Source: Planctomycetota bacterium (lineage in GTDB: Bacteria; Planctomycetota; UBA1135; GCA-002686595). Taken from it: a stretch of DNA of 41,187 nt. The notes under the pieces were generated by a model. That model worked only from the letters and a program-made list of their open reading frames with translations, was not told where the DNA came from and did not search any database. Made by a program: the position numbers and the translations under genes. Numbering within the stretch: the first letter of the stretch is position 1; the number at the start of each line of letters is the position of its first letter. Shown here one piece after another: positions 9,579-19,361 of this stretch. The stretch spans positions 1-41,187 of the forward strand of contig JAPLOE010000128.1 in assembly GCA_026692705.1 (NCBI GenBank). The letters run 5' to 3'.

Positions 9579-10253
9579 GTGCAAGCTCCGGATACGTGCT
9601 GGACGGTCGTGCGCGCGGCTCGCGGCGGTGATTCCGCGGCGCAGGAGCGGTTCGCGCGCCAGTACATGCCGGTCGTGAAGGCCTACCTCGCCGAACGCTG
9701 GCGCGGTGGCGCGCTCGCCGAGGAGATCGACGACGCGCACCAGGAGGTGTTCGTCGAGTGCTTCCGCGGCGGCGGCGCGCTCGAGCGTTTCGAGGAGGCG
9801 GAGCGGCGCGGCTTCCGTCCGTTCCTGTTCGCCGTCGTGCGCAACGTCGCGCGGCGCTTCGAGGAGCGGCGGGCGGCAAGGTCGGAGCTCGCGCCGTCGG
9901 TGCTGCTCGACGAGCTCGAGTTCGACGCGCAGGGCGTGTCGACGATGTTCGACCGCGCGTGGGCCTTCTCGCTGCTGCGCGAGGCGGCGCAGATCCAGCG
10001 GCTGCGGGCCGCGGAACTGGGGGCGGAGGCGCTTCGGCGCGTCGAGCTGCTCGAGCTGCGCCTCACGCACGACCTTCCGATCCGCGAGATCGCCGCCCGC
10101 TGGAACGAGGCGCCCGAACGGGTGCATCGCGAGTATGCGCGCGCGCGCGAGGAATTCCGCGCGGCGCTCGTCGAGGCACTCGCGTTCCATCAGCCCGATC
10201 CGCGCTCCGCCGAGCAGGAATGCCAGCGGCTGCTCGCCGTGATCTCGTCATGA
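9579..10253 (+). CDS. ECF-type RNA polymerase sigma factor
   Basis: A 224-residue ECF sigma factor. Region 2 is seen at about residues 20-95, with [14 protein letters not shown] as the core -10 recognition helix and [16 protein letters not shown] following. Region 4 (about 140-200) has the helix-turn-helix [18 protein letters not shown] 9579 was chosen because residues before it are not sigma-like and overlap the upstream gene's end. The last codons overlap the following kinase gene in an ATGA (10250-10253), so the two form a translationally coupled unit. In planctomycetes such sigma factors are frequently paired with Ser/Thr kinases that may control them by phosphorylation; that link here is inference from context. 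Confidence 0.88.
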   Translation: MQAPDTCWTVVRAARGGDSAAQERFARQYMPVVKAYLAERWRGGALAEEIDDAHQEVFVECFRGGGALERFEEAERRGFRPFLFAVVRNVARRFEERRAARSELAPSVLLDELEFDAQGVSTMFDRAWAFSLLREAAQIQRLRAAELGAEALRRVELLELRLTHDLPIREIAARWNEAPERVHREYARAREEFRAALVEALAFHQPDPRSAEQECQRLLAVISS

Positions 10254-13200
10254 GCGAGGCGTTGCCCGACGACGGCGAGGCCGATCCGCGCTGGGTCGCG
10301 GCGATGCGCCATGCCTTCGCTCCGGCACCGCAGCCCCGCGCGACGCAGCCAGTGGCCCAGCGTTCCGGCGACACGGAAATCACCACGATTCCCCGCGAAA
10401 AGAAGGCCTTCGAGCCGCGCGGGGAGATCGCGCGCGGCGGCATGGGCGTCGTGATGCTCGCGTTCGATCCCGAGCTCGGCCGCGAGGTTGCACTCAAGAT
10501 CCTGCGCGAGGACCTGAGCGCGAGTTCGACGGCGGTGCGGCGTTTCCTCGACGAAGCGCGCATCAGCGGCCAGCTCCAGCATCCGTGCATCGTGCCGGTG
10601 TACGAGGTCGGTCGTTTGCTCGACGCGCGGCCGTACTTCGCGATGAAGCTCGTGCGCGGGCACACGCTCGCGGCGCTGCTCGAGACGAACGCGAAGCGCG
10701 CCGACGAGCGTGTCGAGCTGCTGCGCGTGTTCCTGTCCGTCGCGCAGGCGATCGCCTACGCGCACAGCCGCGGCGTGATCCACCGCGACCTGAAGCCGGC
10801 GAACGTGATGGTCGGCGACTTCGGCGAGGTGCAGGTGTTCGACTGGGGTCTCGCGAAGGTGCTCGGCGCGCGCGAAGAGACGCACGAGGAGATCGTGCGC
10901 GCCGCCGACGAGGATCCGCTGCGTTCGCTGCCGGGAATGGTCGCGGGAACGCCGGCCTACATGGCGCCCGAGCAGGCGCGCGGGGACGTGGACGCGCTCG
11001 ACGAGCGCTGCGACGTCTTCGCACTCGGCGGAATCCTCTGCCACGTGCTCACCGGCGAGCCGCCTTACCGCGGCTCGAAGGCCAGTTCGATCGAGCGTGC
11101 GGCACAGGCGCGACTCGAGCCCGCGCTCGAACGGTTGCGGGCCGCCGACGCCGATCGCGAGCTCGTCGTGCTCGCGACCGAGTGCCTCGCGCCGGATCCT
11201 GCGCAACGGCCGCGCACGGCGCGTGCGGTCGCCGAGCGCCTGCAGGCCTACCTTGCGAGCGTCGAGGAGCGTGCACATCGGGCGCAGATCGACGCCGTCG
11301 AGGCGCGCGTGAAGGCTCAGGGCGAGCGCCGTTCGCGGCGCCTGACCGTCGCGCTCGCGACGAGCGTGTTCGGTGCGGCGGCGATCGTGCTCGGCGGATG
11401 GGCGTGGGTGCGTTCGGAGCGTGAGCAGCGCGAGCGCGCGGCCGATGCACGGCTCACGGTGTCACTCGAGGAAGCGCGCACGGCGATCGCGAACGAAGCG
11501 TGGAGCGAGGCGCTGGTGACGATCGACGCCGCGCGTGCGATCGCCGCGGGCTCGGGTCCGTCGGAGCGCAGCGCGAGCGAGGCGTTGCGCTGGCTGGAGC
11601 AGCTCGAGCAGCACGCACGCCGGGAGCTGGAGGCCCGGCGCTTCCAGCGCGAGACCGAAGAGCTGCTCGGTGCGCTCGATGGCGTGCGCGAGCCGATGGG
11701 CCTCACGCGCGAGTACAGCCCGGCCCGCACGCACGCCGACTACGCCGCGAGTTTCGCGCGGGTCGGCCTCGACCCGGCCACCGCGGAGCCGGCGACGGCG
11801 CTCGAGTCGCTGCGCGCCCGCCAGGCCGATGGAGCGCTCGCGGCGGCGCTCGACGAATGGTCTGGCGTCTGCGTGCGGATCGCCGACGGTGACATCCAAC
11901 GCTCCGAGCGCGAGACTTGGCTGCAACGCGCCGCGCGCCTGAGTTCGCTCGCCTCCGCGCTCGATCCCGATCCGCAGCGCGACCGCATGCGCGCCGCGAT
12001 CCTGCGCAGCGACGTCAGCGAGCTCGTGCGCATGGGTGAAGCGGAGGACGTCGACTCGTGGCCCAGCCAGAGCCAGCTCCTGCTCGGCAATTTCCTCGGC
12101 GCCTTCGGCCAGTCGCAGCACGCCCTCCGCGCGCTCGAAGCCGGCCAGCGCGCCCACCGCGACGACTTCACGTTCCTCTACAACCTCGGCTGCGCGCTCT
12201 CGCTGACGATGCCGCGCCGCTGGGCGGAGTCCACGCGCTACCTCACGGCCGCGCTCGCGCTGCGACCCGACAGCGTGCAAGTGCGGCGACGCCTGATCGA
12301 CATCTTCAGCTACTGGGACGCCGACTGGCGCTCGCTCGAGCCGCTCGCAGCCGAGATCCTCGAACGCCTGCCCGGCGACGGCGAAGCGCTGCGCATCCTC
12401 GGCGACGTGCGTTTCTGGAGGCGCGAGTTCCGCGCCGCGATCGAGTTCTACGAGCAGGCCGCGCTCGATCCGCGGAACGAGTACTACGCGCGACGCTCGA
12501 TCGCCGCGGCGGCGAAGGCGTCCGGCGATTTCGCGCGCGAGGTGCTCGAGCGCGAGCGCTGCCTCGAGCTCGTGGCCTTCGACCCGTGGACCCGTTCGGA
12601 ACTCGTGCGCGCGCGGCGCGATGCGGGGGAGCCGGTGACCGACGCGGACGTCCGTGCGGCGCTCGCCAAGACCGAGCTCGACCTCGGCCTCGACGGGAAC
12701 GCGCTCGAGAATCTTGCGGATACCTACCGGGCCGAGGGCGACCTCACGAGCGCCTTGCGCGCGCTGGAGGCCTCACGCTGCTCCTTCGACCATCCGTCGG
12801 TTTACGAGGGACTCTCGATCGTCACGCGCCTGCGCGGCGATCTGGTCGGCGCGCTCGAGCAGGCCCGGCTCGGCGTGGCGAACGATGCGACGTACCTGCC
12901 CAACCGGCTCGAGGAGCTGCGTTGCCTCGCGTTGCTCGGACGCGAGGCCGAGCTCGCGCTGCCGCTCGAGGCGCTCGTCGCGTGGACGCCGCAGAACGAC
13001 GTCGATCGCCTCGCCTACGTCGAGTTCCTCGGCTTCGATGCGCCCGAGCTCGCGTTGCGGCCCGAGCGAGCCGCCGAGTGCGCGCGTGAGCTCGTGCGCC
13101 GCTTCCCGAAGGCTCCGCGCATCCTGTGCATGCAGGGCCTGTGCGACGTTCAGCGGGGAGCATGGAGCGAGGCCCGCAGTGCCCTCGAGCGCGCGCTCGC

Positions 13201-13384
13201 GCTGGACCGCGACAACGACCCCGACGTGCGGCTCTACCTCGCCCGCGTGCTCTGCGAACTGGGCGAACTCGACGGCGCGCGCGAGCAACTCACCGCCGCG
13301 CTCGCTCTCGCGAGCGAACAGCGCCTGCGCTCCGTCCCCCATCGCGCGCGCCAGCTCGACATGCTCGCGCAACGCCTGCGCTGA
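10250..13384 (+). CDS. Membrane Ser/Thr protein kinase with extracytoplasmic TPR region
   Basis: A 1044-residue Hanks-type kinase. The kinase domain covers about 55-330: glycine loop ARGGMGVV, Lys83 in [14 protein letters not shown] with catalytic Asp180, a DWG motif (Asp198) in place of DFG, and YMAPEQ in the activation segment. The DWG variant keeps the metal-binding Asp. A transmembrane helix follows at about 363-388 ([20 protein letters not shown]). The remaining 650 residues are helical with TPR-like repeats and likely lie outside the cytoplasm. The start codon overlaps the sigma factor stop (ATGA), making a kinase/sigma pair. The likely role is sensing through the TPR region and phosphorylating the sigma factor or its regulators. 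A strong hairpin follows the stop. Confidence 0.9.
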   Translation: MSEALPDDGEADPRWVAAMRHAFAPAPQPRATQPVAQRSGDTEITTIPREKKAFEPRGEIARGGMGVVMLAFDPELGREVALKILREDLSASSTAVRRFLDEARISGQLQHPCIVPVYEVGRLLDARPYFAMKLVRGHTLAALLETNAKRADERVELLRVFLSVAQAIAYAHSRGVIHRDLKPANVMVGDFGEVQVFDWGLAKVLGAREETHEEIVRAADEDPLRSLPGMVAGTPAYMAPEQARGDVDALDERCDVFALGGILCHVLTGEPPYRGSKASSIERAAQARLEPALERLRAADADRELVVLATECLAPDPAQRPRTARAVAERLQAYLASVEERAHRAQIDAVEARVKAQGERRSRRLTVALATSVFGAAAIVLGGWAWVRSEREQRERAADARLTVSLEEARTAIANEAWSEALVTIDAARAIAAGSGPSERSASEALRWLEQLEQHARRELEARRFQRETEELLGALDGVREPMGLTREYSPARTHADYAASFARVGLDPATAEPATALESLRARQADGALAAALDEWSGVCVRIADGDIQRSERETWLQRAARLSSLASALDPDPQRDRMRAAILRSDVSELVRMGEAEDVDSWPSQSQLLLGNFLGAFGQSQHALRALEAGQRAHRDDFTFLYNLGCALSLTMPRRWAESTRYLTAALALRPDSVQVRRRLIDIFSYWDADWRSLEPLAAEILERLPGDGEALRILGDVRFWRREFRAAIEFYEQAALDPRNEYYARRSIAAAAKASGDFAREVLERERCLELVAFDPWTRSELVRARRDAGEPVTDADVRAALAKTELDLGLDGNALENLADTYRAEGDLTSALRALEASRCSFDHPSVYEGLSIVTRLRGDLVGALEQARLGVANDATYLPNRLEELRCLALLGREAELALPLEALVAWTPQNDVDRLAYVEFLGFDAPELALRPERAAECARELVRRFPKAPRILCMQGLCDVQRGAWSEARSALERALALDRDNDPDVRLYLARVLCELGELDGAREQLTAALALASEQRLRSVPHRARQLDMLAQRLR

Positions 13385-13395
13385 AGACACAAAGA

Positions 13396-13428
13396 CGCCC
13401 CGGCTTCGTTCGCAGCGAAGCCGGGGCG
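13396..13428. terminator. Bidirectional hairpin terminator
   Basis: A perfect 13-bp stem pairs 13396-13408 (CGCCCCGGCTTCG) with 13416-13428 (CGAAGCCGGGGCG) around a 7-base loop. It lies between the convergent kinase gene (+) and P-domain protein gene (-). On the minus strand the stem is followed by a T-rich tail (CTTTGTGTCTT), so it fits best as the intrinsic terminator of the minus-strand gene. On the plus strand there is no T run and it probably works as an end-stabilising or partial terminator. Confidence 0.8.
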
Positions 13429-13455
13429 CTCGACGGTGCGAGCCGTCGCGCTGGA

Positions 13456-15075
13456 TTACGGCTGGAACGTCAGGCGCAGGCCGTTGGAGGTCGCGATGTT
13501 GCTGCTTCCGTTGCCCGCGTCGCGCAGCCAGGCCTGGAAGTAGAGCGACTGCCCGACCGTCGGCGGCAGGCCGAGCCCCGTCGGGCCCGAGTTCCACCAC
13601 TGGTCCATGTCGAACTGGAACACCCCGTTGCAGATGCCGGTCGTGCCGCCCGAGTTCAGGATGCCGCCGAGGCGAACACGAGGCGGAGCGACGCAGAACT
13701 TGGCCGTGCCGGTGCCGAAGGGCATGCCGTCGGCGGGGCGAAGGCCGTAGAAGAAGCCGCCGGAGCGGTTGCCGTCGACGACGCAGAAGAGGTAGCCGTC
13801 GTTTGCGGCGAAGCTCGTGTTCCCCGCGTACGTGAGGTTCGGGAAGCAGCCGTTGAGGCTTCCGCCGGACGGGCAGTTCGTGACCGCGGCGCCCGACGTG
13901 CCGCCGATCGCTTGGGCGATTTCGAAGCCGTTGATGCTGCCGAAGCCACTGGCCGTGATGGCGCCGAACGTCAGCGAACCGTTGGTGACGGCGACGGTGT
14001 CGAAGTGCGTGGTGATGCCGTTGTAGACGCCCGGCCAGTCCGCACCGCCGACGAGCTTCGTCTCGGCGAGGCCACCGTTGACCACCACCCAAGTCCTGCT
14101 GCCGATCGGATCGTCGGGAGCCCACGCATAGACCCACACGTAGTAGTTGCCAATCGGAAGGCCGCTGATCGTCACGGTCGACTGGTTGCCGACGCCGCCG
14201 AGGTCGAGCGCGTCGTCGAGGAGGAGTTGGTTGTCACCAGTGGTGTTCGGGTTGTCGAAGGTGAAGGTCGGGAACGCCGTGCCCGAGCGCGTGTAGGTGG
14301 CGCTCGCGCCGAAGATCGTGCAATTCGCCGGCGCCACGGCGGAGGTCGGGAGCGTCAGCGGGCCGGTCGAGTTGTCCATCGCGTTCCAGTGGCCGGGGTA
14401 GCCGCCGGCCGGGGCGAAATTGGGCGACGGCACCTGCCCGGCGTTGCCGTAGTCGACCTTGTAGTGCGCATAGAGCTGGCCCTCGAGCTTGGGCGTCGTC
14501 ACGCTGCCGGTGTCCTGAGTCGCCCAGTCGTACACACGCAACTGCCACGTGCCGGATTCCGCACTGATGGAGCTCGCGTTCGCGAACCCGTGCTGACCGT
14601 CCGGCCAGTTGCCGAAGGAGAAGGAGTAGGCCTGGCCGACGGAGATCGAGGTCGGCACGACACCCGAGCTCAGCGTGGGGAACGGCACGCCTTGGTCCAT
14701 GAAGGCATAGGTGCCGGAGAAGCTCGCGGCAGAGCCGAACCCCGTCCCGGTGAAGCCCGGTCGGTGCAGGATGTTGTAGCCGGCACCCGACGGTGCGATC
14801 AGCACGATCTGGAGGTCGCCGATGTACGTGTGGCTGAGCCCGGTGAGCTCGATCCCGTAGATCAATTCCACGTCGAACGGCACCTGGAACGTCTGCGAGA
14901 GGTACGTGGTGGGCATCGTGCCCGGCCAGACGCCGCCGGTGTCGGGGATGTTGGCACTGGTGACGCCGGTCCCGGACTCGAAGTACCGGATCGGATTGAA
15001 GGGCCAGTTGTCCTGGGCGAAGCCGGAGCTGGCGAGCAAGCCGACGACGGCGAGCTGGAACGAGAACTTGTGCAT
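13456..15075 (-). CDS. Secreted protein with proprotein-convertase P-domain and C-terminal beta-sandwich domains
   Basis: A 539-residue exported protein. A Sec signal peptide is clear (MHKFSFQLAVVGLLASSGFAQ). Residues about 45-190 resemble a P/Homo B domain, with HTYIGDLQIVLIAPSG and GTWQLRVYD...DTG. A middle region (about 230-400) looks like a carbohydrate-binding-type beta sandwich (NYYVWVYAWAP, INGFEIAQ). The C-terminal part ends with YFQAWLRDAGNGSSN and SNGLRLTF, a terminal module that I associate from memory with planctomycete secreted proteins. No catalytic motif was seen, so an adhesion, matrix or surface role is likely. ATG 15075 is preceded by AAGGAGTCATCCCC, a strong ribosome-binding site. 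It stands alone, with its own terminator. Codon use is rich in Asn, Thr and Gly, as expected for a surface protein. Confidence 0.75.
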   Translation of the reverse strand: MHKFSFQLAVVGLLASSGFAQDNWPFNPIRYFESGTGVTSANIPDTGGVWPGTMPTTYLSQTFQVPFDVELIYGIELTGLSHTYIGDLQIVLIAPSGAGYNILHRPGFTGTGFGSAASFSGTYAFMDQGVPFPTLSSGVVPTSISVGQAYSFSFGNWPDGQHGFANASSISAESGTWQLRVYDWATQDTGSVTTPKLEGQLYAHYKVDYGNAGQVPSPNFAPAGGYPGHWNAMDNSTGPLTLPTSAVAPANCTIFGASATYTRSGTAFPTFTFDNPNTTGDNQLLLDDALDLGGVGNQSTVTISGLPIGNYYVWVYAWAPDDPIGSRTWVVVNGGLAETKLVGGADWPGVYNGITTHFDTVAVTNGSLTFGAITASGFGSINGFEIAQAIGGTSGAAVTNCPSGGSLNGCFPNLTYAGNTSFAANDGYLFCVVDGNRSGGFFYGLRPADGMPFGTGTAKFCVAPPRVRLGGILNSGGTTGICNGVFQFDMDQWWNSGPTGLGLPPTVGQSLYFQAWLRDAGNGSSNIATSNGLRLTFQP

Positions 15076-15159
15076 GGGGATGACTCCTTGGGTGTCATCC
15101 CCCGGTTCCGGCCCGCGGCGTTTTCGCGGAGGGAATCTCGAAAAAAATCTCCGGGGGCC

Positions 15160-15687
15160 TCAGGGCCTGCGAGCGTCGCCCAGACGCCTGACGGCCAGGA
15201 GATCGAGCACCCCGGATCCAAAGGCGAGGACGCCGCTCACCGCGAGGATCGCCCGCAGCGCCCACGGGCCGTCGATGGGCTCCCAGGCGATCCGCGTCGG
15301 TGCGTCGAGCCGGTGGCGCTCGGTGAGGAGCAGGCTCGTCACGAGCGCCCCGTAGAGGATCCCCAGCAGGATGTGCAGCACGTACTCCCCGCTCGTCATC
15401 CCGCCGAGCCGGGCGCGGCTCGCGCGCTCGACCGCGAAGTCCCAGAGCGAGATCGCGAGGTCGAAGGCGAGGACGGCGAGCAAAGCGACGAACCACGCTC
15501 CGTCGAGCGCCAGGTTGGGCACGGCGAGGAACAGGGTCAGGTATGTCGGGCCGCGCAGGGCGTGGGAGAGCAGCTCGGTGCGCGAATCCAGGTGGCGGCG
15601 GATGCCGTGCGCCAGCGTGTGGAACAGGAGGATGTCCGCGCCGCCGAGCACGGCCATCGCGAGCAGCAGGCAGGACGCGATCAGCAT
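15160..15687 (-). CDS. Four- to five-helix membrane protein of unknown function
   Basis: A 175-residue integral membrane protein. Hydrophobic segments are visible at about 1-22 (LIASCLLLAMAVLGGADILLF), 45-60, 62-82 (DGAWFVALLAVLAFDLAISL), 100-122 and 142-165. No family motif was recognised. ATG 15687 lies ten bases after the stop of the SRPBCC gene, so it is the last gene of a sigma/anti-sigma/SRPBCC/membrane operon. The C-terminus ends in a basic tail (RRLGDARRP). Its job may be linked to the regulon of the sigma factor, but that is context only. Confidence 0.6.
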   Translation of the reverse strand: MLIASCLLLAMAVLGGADILLFHTLAHGIRRHLDSRTELLSHALRGPTYLTLFLAVPNLALDGAWFVALLAVLAFDLAISLWDFAVERASRARLGGMTSGEYVLHILLGILYGALVTSLLLTERHRLDAPTRIAWEPIDGPWALRAILAVSGVLAFGSGVLDLLAVRRLGDARRP

Positions 15688-15697
15688 CGGAGTCCCT

Positions 15698-16318
15698 TCA
15701 CGGGATGGCGCCCTCGCGGACCAGCCGGGCCAGCTCCCGCTGCCGGAACTCGAAGGCCGCCCGCAGGTGACCGGCGACGAGCCAGCGCTGGGCGAGCTCG
15801 CCGCCCAGCCACCAGGGCAGGCCCACGTCGAGCTCGTCGATCACGCTCGTGCTCGCGCCGCTCTCGACGAACACGTGCCGGTGGGCGAAGCGCGCGAAGG
15901 GACCGTGCACGAGGTGCTCCTCGAAGGAGTTCGGCGCATCGAGCGCCACGTGGCGAAAGCCCAAGGTCACCGGCAGGAGGCAGAACTCGTCGATCACCCA
16001 GGTCTCGCTGCCCGGTTCGATGCCGCCGGCGTGGCGCAGCACGCGGAAGCCGCGGCGCCGCTCGAGCAGCAACGCGAGGTTGCCCGGGTCGCAGTGGAAG
16101 CGGAACAGCCGGTCTCGCGGGATTTCGAGCGTTTGTTCGAAGCGGAGGCGCAGCGCGCCCGAGTCTAGCGGAAGCGCTTCGCGGCGGGAGACCGGGTGGC
16201 CTGCCGCGGGTGCGGCCCCCGGATCGGCCGAACCCGGCCGCAGGGGACCCCGACCGGACGGGCTAACCGGGCTTGGCGACCCAGGCGATGCGCTGGCGGT
16301 CGCTGACCACCACGCCAC
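15698..16318 (-). CDS. SRPBCC (START-like) ligand-binding protein
   Basis: From about residue 56 the protein reads as an SRPBCC-fold domain: LRFEQTLEIPRDRLFRFH, then DPGNLALLL, a central sheet, and a C-terminal long helix (FRQRELARLV). This fold binds small hydrophobic ligands in a deep cavity. The only conventional start is GTG 16318, which overlaps the anti-sigma gene's end by 56 bases and adds a Pro/Gly/Ser-rich stretch of doubtful reality. A CTG near 16153 would begin exactly at the domain. No clear ribosome-binding site settles the choice. It lies in the ECF/anti-sigma operon and is followed after 9 bases by a membrane protein gene. Some members are annotated as cell-division inhibitor SULA-like or cyclase/dehydrase proteins; function here is unknown. 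Confidence 0.65.
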   Translation of the reverse strand: MAWWSATASASPGSPSPVSPSGRGPLRPGSADPGAAPAAGHPVSRREALPLDSGALRLRFEQTLEIPRDRLFRFHCDPGNLALLLERRRGFRVLRHAGGIEPGSETWVIDEFCLLPVTLGFRHVALDAPNSFEEHLVHGPFARFAHRHVFVESGASTSVIDELDVGLPWWLGGELAQRWLVAGHLRAAFEFRQRELARLVREGAIP

Positions 16319-17078
16319 CGGGCTTCTCGAGCGTGATCGCGAAGAGCGTCGGCTTGCCGACCTTCAACTTGGCGTCGATCGGCACGAGCAGCTCGCCCGC
16401 GGCGCTGACGTTGAAGACGCCGCCGTCGACGGGGTGCTCCTGCGACTCGTCGAAGATCCACAGCTGGTACTGAGAAACTGTCGGGTCGTTGACCGGCAGA
16501 TCCGTGAGGCGCATCCAGCCGGACTGGGCCCGGTTGTCCCACACGACGTCGCCGCCGGCGCCCTTGGCGAGCTCGGTGCCTTGCGCATCGACGCGCAGGG
16601 CCCCCGCCGCGAGCAGGCTGGCGCGTTGTTCGGCCGGCTGGGGCGCGACCGCGACCTTCGAAGGCTCGCTTGGCTCCGTGCGCGGCCACCAGCCGGCGAT
16701 GGCGAGCACCGCCGCGGCCGCCGCGGCGAGCCACGGGAGCGCGATGGATCGCGAGGGCGCGGGCGGCGCGACCGGGGGCAGGGCCCGCAGGCGCGGCTGG
16801 GGGGCGGTCTGGGCCTGCGGAGCGCGGGTCGCCAGCCAGGCACGGCCGCCGCCCTCGAGCTTGGCCCTCAGCGCCGCCGGCAGAGGCTCCGCCCGACGCC
16901 GGGCCTGGACGAGGGCCACCGCGGCCGCGGCGAGCTCGAACTCGTCCGCCAGCGCGCGATTCCCGCCCGTTGCCTCCAGCGCTTCCCGCTCGCGATCTTC
17001 CTCTGGATTGAGCCCGAACACGGCATGGTCCGCCCACAGTTGTTCGAGGCGTTCGGAATTGTGGATTCGCTCACTCAC
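16263..17078 (-). CDS. RskA-type transmembrane anti-sigma factor
   Basis: A 271-residue protein with the order expected for an anti-sigma-K factor: a cytosolic N-terminal helical sigma-binding region (about 1-60, ERIHNSERLEQLWADHAVF), a Pro/Ala-rich linker, one transmembrane helix (about 112-131, IALPWLAAAAAAVLAIAGW), and a C-terminal extracytoplasmic RskA domain (about 150-271) with SQYQLWIFDESQ and DRQRIAWVAKPG. GTG 17078 overlaps the sigma gene stop (GTGA), which fixes the start and shows translational coupling. The partner sigma factor is the next gene upstream. In this family, signals release the sigma factor through proteolysis of the anti-sigma; the signal is unknown. Confidence 0.85.
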   Translation of the reverse strand: MSERIHNSERLEQLWADHAVFGLNPEEDREREALEATGGNRALADEFELAAAAVALVQARRRAEPLPAALRAKLEGGGRAWLATRAPQAQTAPQPRLRALPPVAPPAPSRSIALPWLAAAAAAVLAIAGWWPRTEPSEPSKVAVAPQPAEQRASLLAAGALRVDAQGTELAKGAGGDVVWDNRAQSGWMRLTDLPVNDPTVSQYQLWIFDESQEHPVDGGVFNVSAAGELLVPIDAKLKVGKPTLFAITLEKPGGVVVSDRQRIAWVAKPG

Positions 17079-17632
17079 GCGCCACCTCCGGCGGACGAGG
17101 TCCGCGAAGAGGGCTGGAGGAGCTCTCGCAGGCGGTGCAGACCCCGCCGGGCGTGGGTCTTGACGGTGCCGAGCGGCAAACCGGTCAATTCGGAGATGCG
17201 TTGGTGCGAGAGCCCGTCCCACACCGCGAGGCGCAGGACCTTCTGCTGCTCGGGCCGCAGCTCGCGGAAGGCGCGCTCGGCGACGGCGGCGCTGTCCTTG
17301 AGCTCGGCACCGCTCTCGGGCTCGGGTTCGGTCGCCTCGAGGCTCTCGGGCAGGTCCTCGGCACCCGCGTGGCGCGCGAGCCGCCGCTGCAGGTCGATCA
17401 GGCGCCGGCGCGCGATCATCGCGATGAACACCGACTCCTCGGCGATGTTCGGGTCGTAGCGCTCGGCCTTGCGCCACAGCTCGATGAAGACTTCCTGCAC
17501 CGCGTCGTCGACTTCCGCGCCCTTGGGGCACATGCGCCGCGCCAGCGTGTAGACGAGGCCGCCGTAGCGGTCGATGCAGTCCTGCACCGCCGTCGCGTCA
17601 CCTGCCGCCACACGTTGGAGAGTCGTCGTCAC
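17075..17632 (-). CDS. ECF RNA polymerase sigma factor (SigK-like)
   Basis: A 185-residue ECF sigma factor. Region 2 has DDAVQEVFIELWRKA (about 42-56) and FIAMIARRRLIDLQRR; region 4 (about 125-170) has the helix-turn-helix LSHQRISELTGLPLGTVKTH. The start is GTG 17632. Its stop overlaps the GTG of the RskA-type anti-sigma gene, so the pair is a classic sigma/anti-sigma module. It begins 40 bases downstream of the purH stop on the same strand. I saw no clear ECF-type (GGAAC) promoter in that gap, so it may be read through from purH or use a divergent promoter. The linker between regions 2 and 4 is acidic (EATEPEPESGAE). Confidence 0.9.
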   Translation of the reverse strand: MTTTLQRVAAGDATAVQDCIDRYGGLVYTLARRMCPKGAEVDDAVQEVFIELWRKAERYDPNIAEESVFIAMIARRRLIDLQRRLARHAGAEDLPESLEATEPEPESGAELKDSAAVAERAFRELRPEQQKVLRLAVWDGLSHQRISELTGLPLGTVKTHARRGLHRLRELLQPSSRTSSAGGGA

Positions 17633-17672
17633 GATTCGGCTCGAGAGGTTAGTCCGCGCTCAGGCCCGTCGG

Positions 17673-19265
17673 CTAGTGGCGGAAGTGTCGAAGTCCCGTG
17701 AACACCATCGCGACGCCGCGCGAGTCGCAGGTGGCGAGCACCTCCGCGTCGCGCACGGAGCCACCCGGCTGCAGAATCGCCCGCACGCCGCCCTCGATGG
17801 CCGTTTCCACGCCGTCAGGGAACGGAAAGAACGCATCGGAGGCGAGCACCGAGCCTTGCGCGCGCGCACCGGCCTTCGCGATCGCGAGGCGCACGCTGTC
17901 GACGCGGCTCATCTGGCCGGCGCCGACACCGAGCACTTCGGTGCCGCTGGCGACGACGATCGCGTTCGACTTGACGTGCTTGCACACGCGCGCGGCGAAC
18001 AGCATCGAGCGCATCTGCTCCGCCGTCGGGGCGAGCTTCGACGCGACCTTGCACTCGCTCTCGAGCTCCGCACGCAGGTCGCGCTGCTGCAGCAGGAAAC
18101 CGCCGGTGAGCTTCTTCCACTCGAGGTCGCGCGCGTCGCGCGAGACGCTCGAGAACGGCCCGCAGGAGAGCAGGCGCACGCTCTTGCCCCACTTGGGCTT
18201 CTGCGTGAGCAGCGCGAAGGCGTCCTCGTCGAAGCTCGGGGCGACGATGGCCTCGACGAAACGGTTGCCGGACACGAGGAATTCCGCCGACGCGAGGTCG
18301 AGCGGGCGCGTGAAGGCGAGCACCGAGCCGAAGGCCGACACGGGGTCGCCGGCCCAGGCCTTCTCGAGCGCGCTGGCGACCGTCGCCGCCGCCGCGGCGC
18401 CGCAGGGATTGTTGTGCTTGAGGACGGCGACGAAGGGCTCGTCGAATTCCTTCGCGAGCGCGAGCGCCGAGTCGAGGTCGACCAGGTTGTTGTAGGAGAG
18501 CTGCTTGCCGTTCTGGATCTCGGCCGTGGCGATCGAGGGCTCGCGCACGCCCGACTGCGCGTAGAACGCGGCCGTCTGGTGCGGGTTCTCGCCGTAGCGC
18601 AGGCTCATCACCTTGCGGCCGACGAGCGCGGCGCTCTCGGGGTACATGTCGTCGGTGCGACCGTCGGCCAGTTCCTGCGCGAAGAGCCACGCGGAGATCG
18701 CCGCGTCGTAACGCGCCGTCGTCTGGAAGGCCTTGAGCGCGAGCTCGCGCTTGAGGCCGTCGGTCAGCGCGCCGGCGTTCTTCTCGAGCTCGTCCAGCAC
18801 GCGCCCGTAGTCCGCGGGATCGGTGACGATGCCGACGAAACGGTGGTTCTTCGCGGCGGAACGCACCATCGACGGCCCGCCGATGTCGATCTGCTCGATC
18901 GCTTCCTCGCGCGACACGCCGGCCTTCGCGACCGTCGCCTCGAACGGGTAGAGGTTGATCACGACGAGATCGATCGGGGCGATGCCGTGTTCCTTCATCG
19001 CGCCGACGTGGCTCGGCTCGTCGCGCAGCGCGAGGATGCCGCCGTGCACCTTGGGGTGCAGCGTCTTGACGCGCCCGTGCATCATCTCGGGGAAGCCGGT
19101 GTAGTCGGAGACCTCGCGCATCGGGATGCCGGCGGCGGCGAGCGCCTTGTACGTGCCTCCGGTCGAGAGCAGCTCGACGCCGCGTTGCGCGAGCTGGCGC
19201 GCGAAACCTTCGAGGCCGGTCTTGTCGGAAACGCTCAGCAGAGCCCGCGCGATCTTGAGAGTCAT
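17673..19265 (-). CDS. purH: Bifunctional AICAR formyltransferase / IMP cyclohydrolase
   Basis: PurH catalyses the last two steps of de novo purine synthesis: AICAR plus 10-formyl-THF to FAICAR, then ring closure to IMP, in the cytosol. At 530 residues it matches the usual length. The N-terminal MGS-like cyclohydrolase domain shows SVSDKTGL, STGGTYKAL and MMHGRVKTLHPKVHGGIL. The formyltransferase domain shows LRYGENPHQ, the KHNNPCGAA motif carrying the catalytic Lys-His, and FPFPDGVE plus QPGGSVRD near the end. ATG 19265 is chosen because AGGAAG lies just upstream and the homologous N-terminus starts there; an earlier in-frame start adds only six residues. No purine riboswitch was recognised upstream. 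Confidence 0.96.
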   Translation of the reverse strand: MTLKIARALLSVSDKTGLEGFARQLAQRGVELLSTGGTYKALAAAGIPMREVSDYTGFPEMMHGRVKTLHPKVHGGILALRDEPSHVGAMKEHGIAPIDLVVINLYPFEATVAKAGVSREEAIEQIDIGGPSMVRSAAKNHRFVGIVTDPADYGRVLDELEKNAGALTDGLKRELALKAFQTTARYDAAISAWLFAQELADGRTDDMYPESAALVGRKVMSLRYGENPHQTAAFYAQSGVREPSIATAEIQNGKQLSYNNLVDLDSALALAKEFDEPFVAVLKHNNPCGAAAAATVASALEKAWAGDPVSAFGSVLAFTRPLDLASAEFLVSGNRFVEAIVAPSFDEDAFALLTQKPKWGKSVRLLSCGPFSSVSRDARDLEWKKLTGGFLLQQRDLRAELESECKVASKLAPTAEQMRSMLFAARVCKHVKSNAIVVASGTEVLGVGAGQMSRVDSVRLAIAKAGARAQGSVLASDAFFPFPDGVETAIEGGVRAILQPGGSVRDAEVLATCDSRGVAMVFTGLRHFRH

Positions 19266-19361
19266 CGGACACTTCCTGCCCACCCGGGCATGAAAGGACG
19301 TTGGAGGCGGAGAACGAGGCCGAAGAGGTTAATCAACTCGCGCTCTCTCGTTCCAGCGCGC

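Noticed and set aside
13126-16266. Long plus-strand frame opposite the secreted P-domain protein
   Set aside because: Low-complexity Arg/Ala/Val translation without motifs; the minus-strand protein has a signal peptide and recognisable domains.
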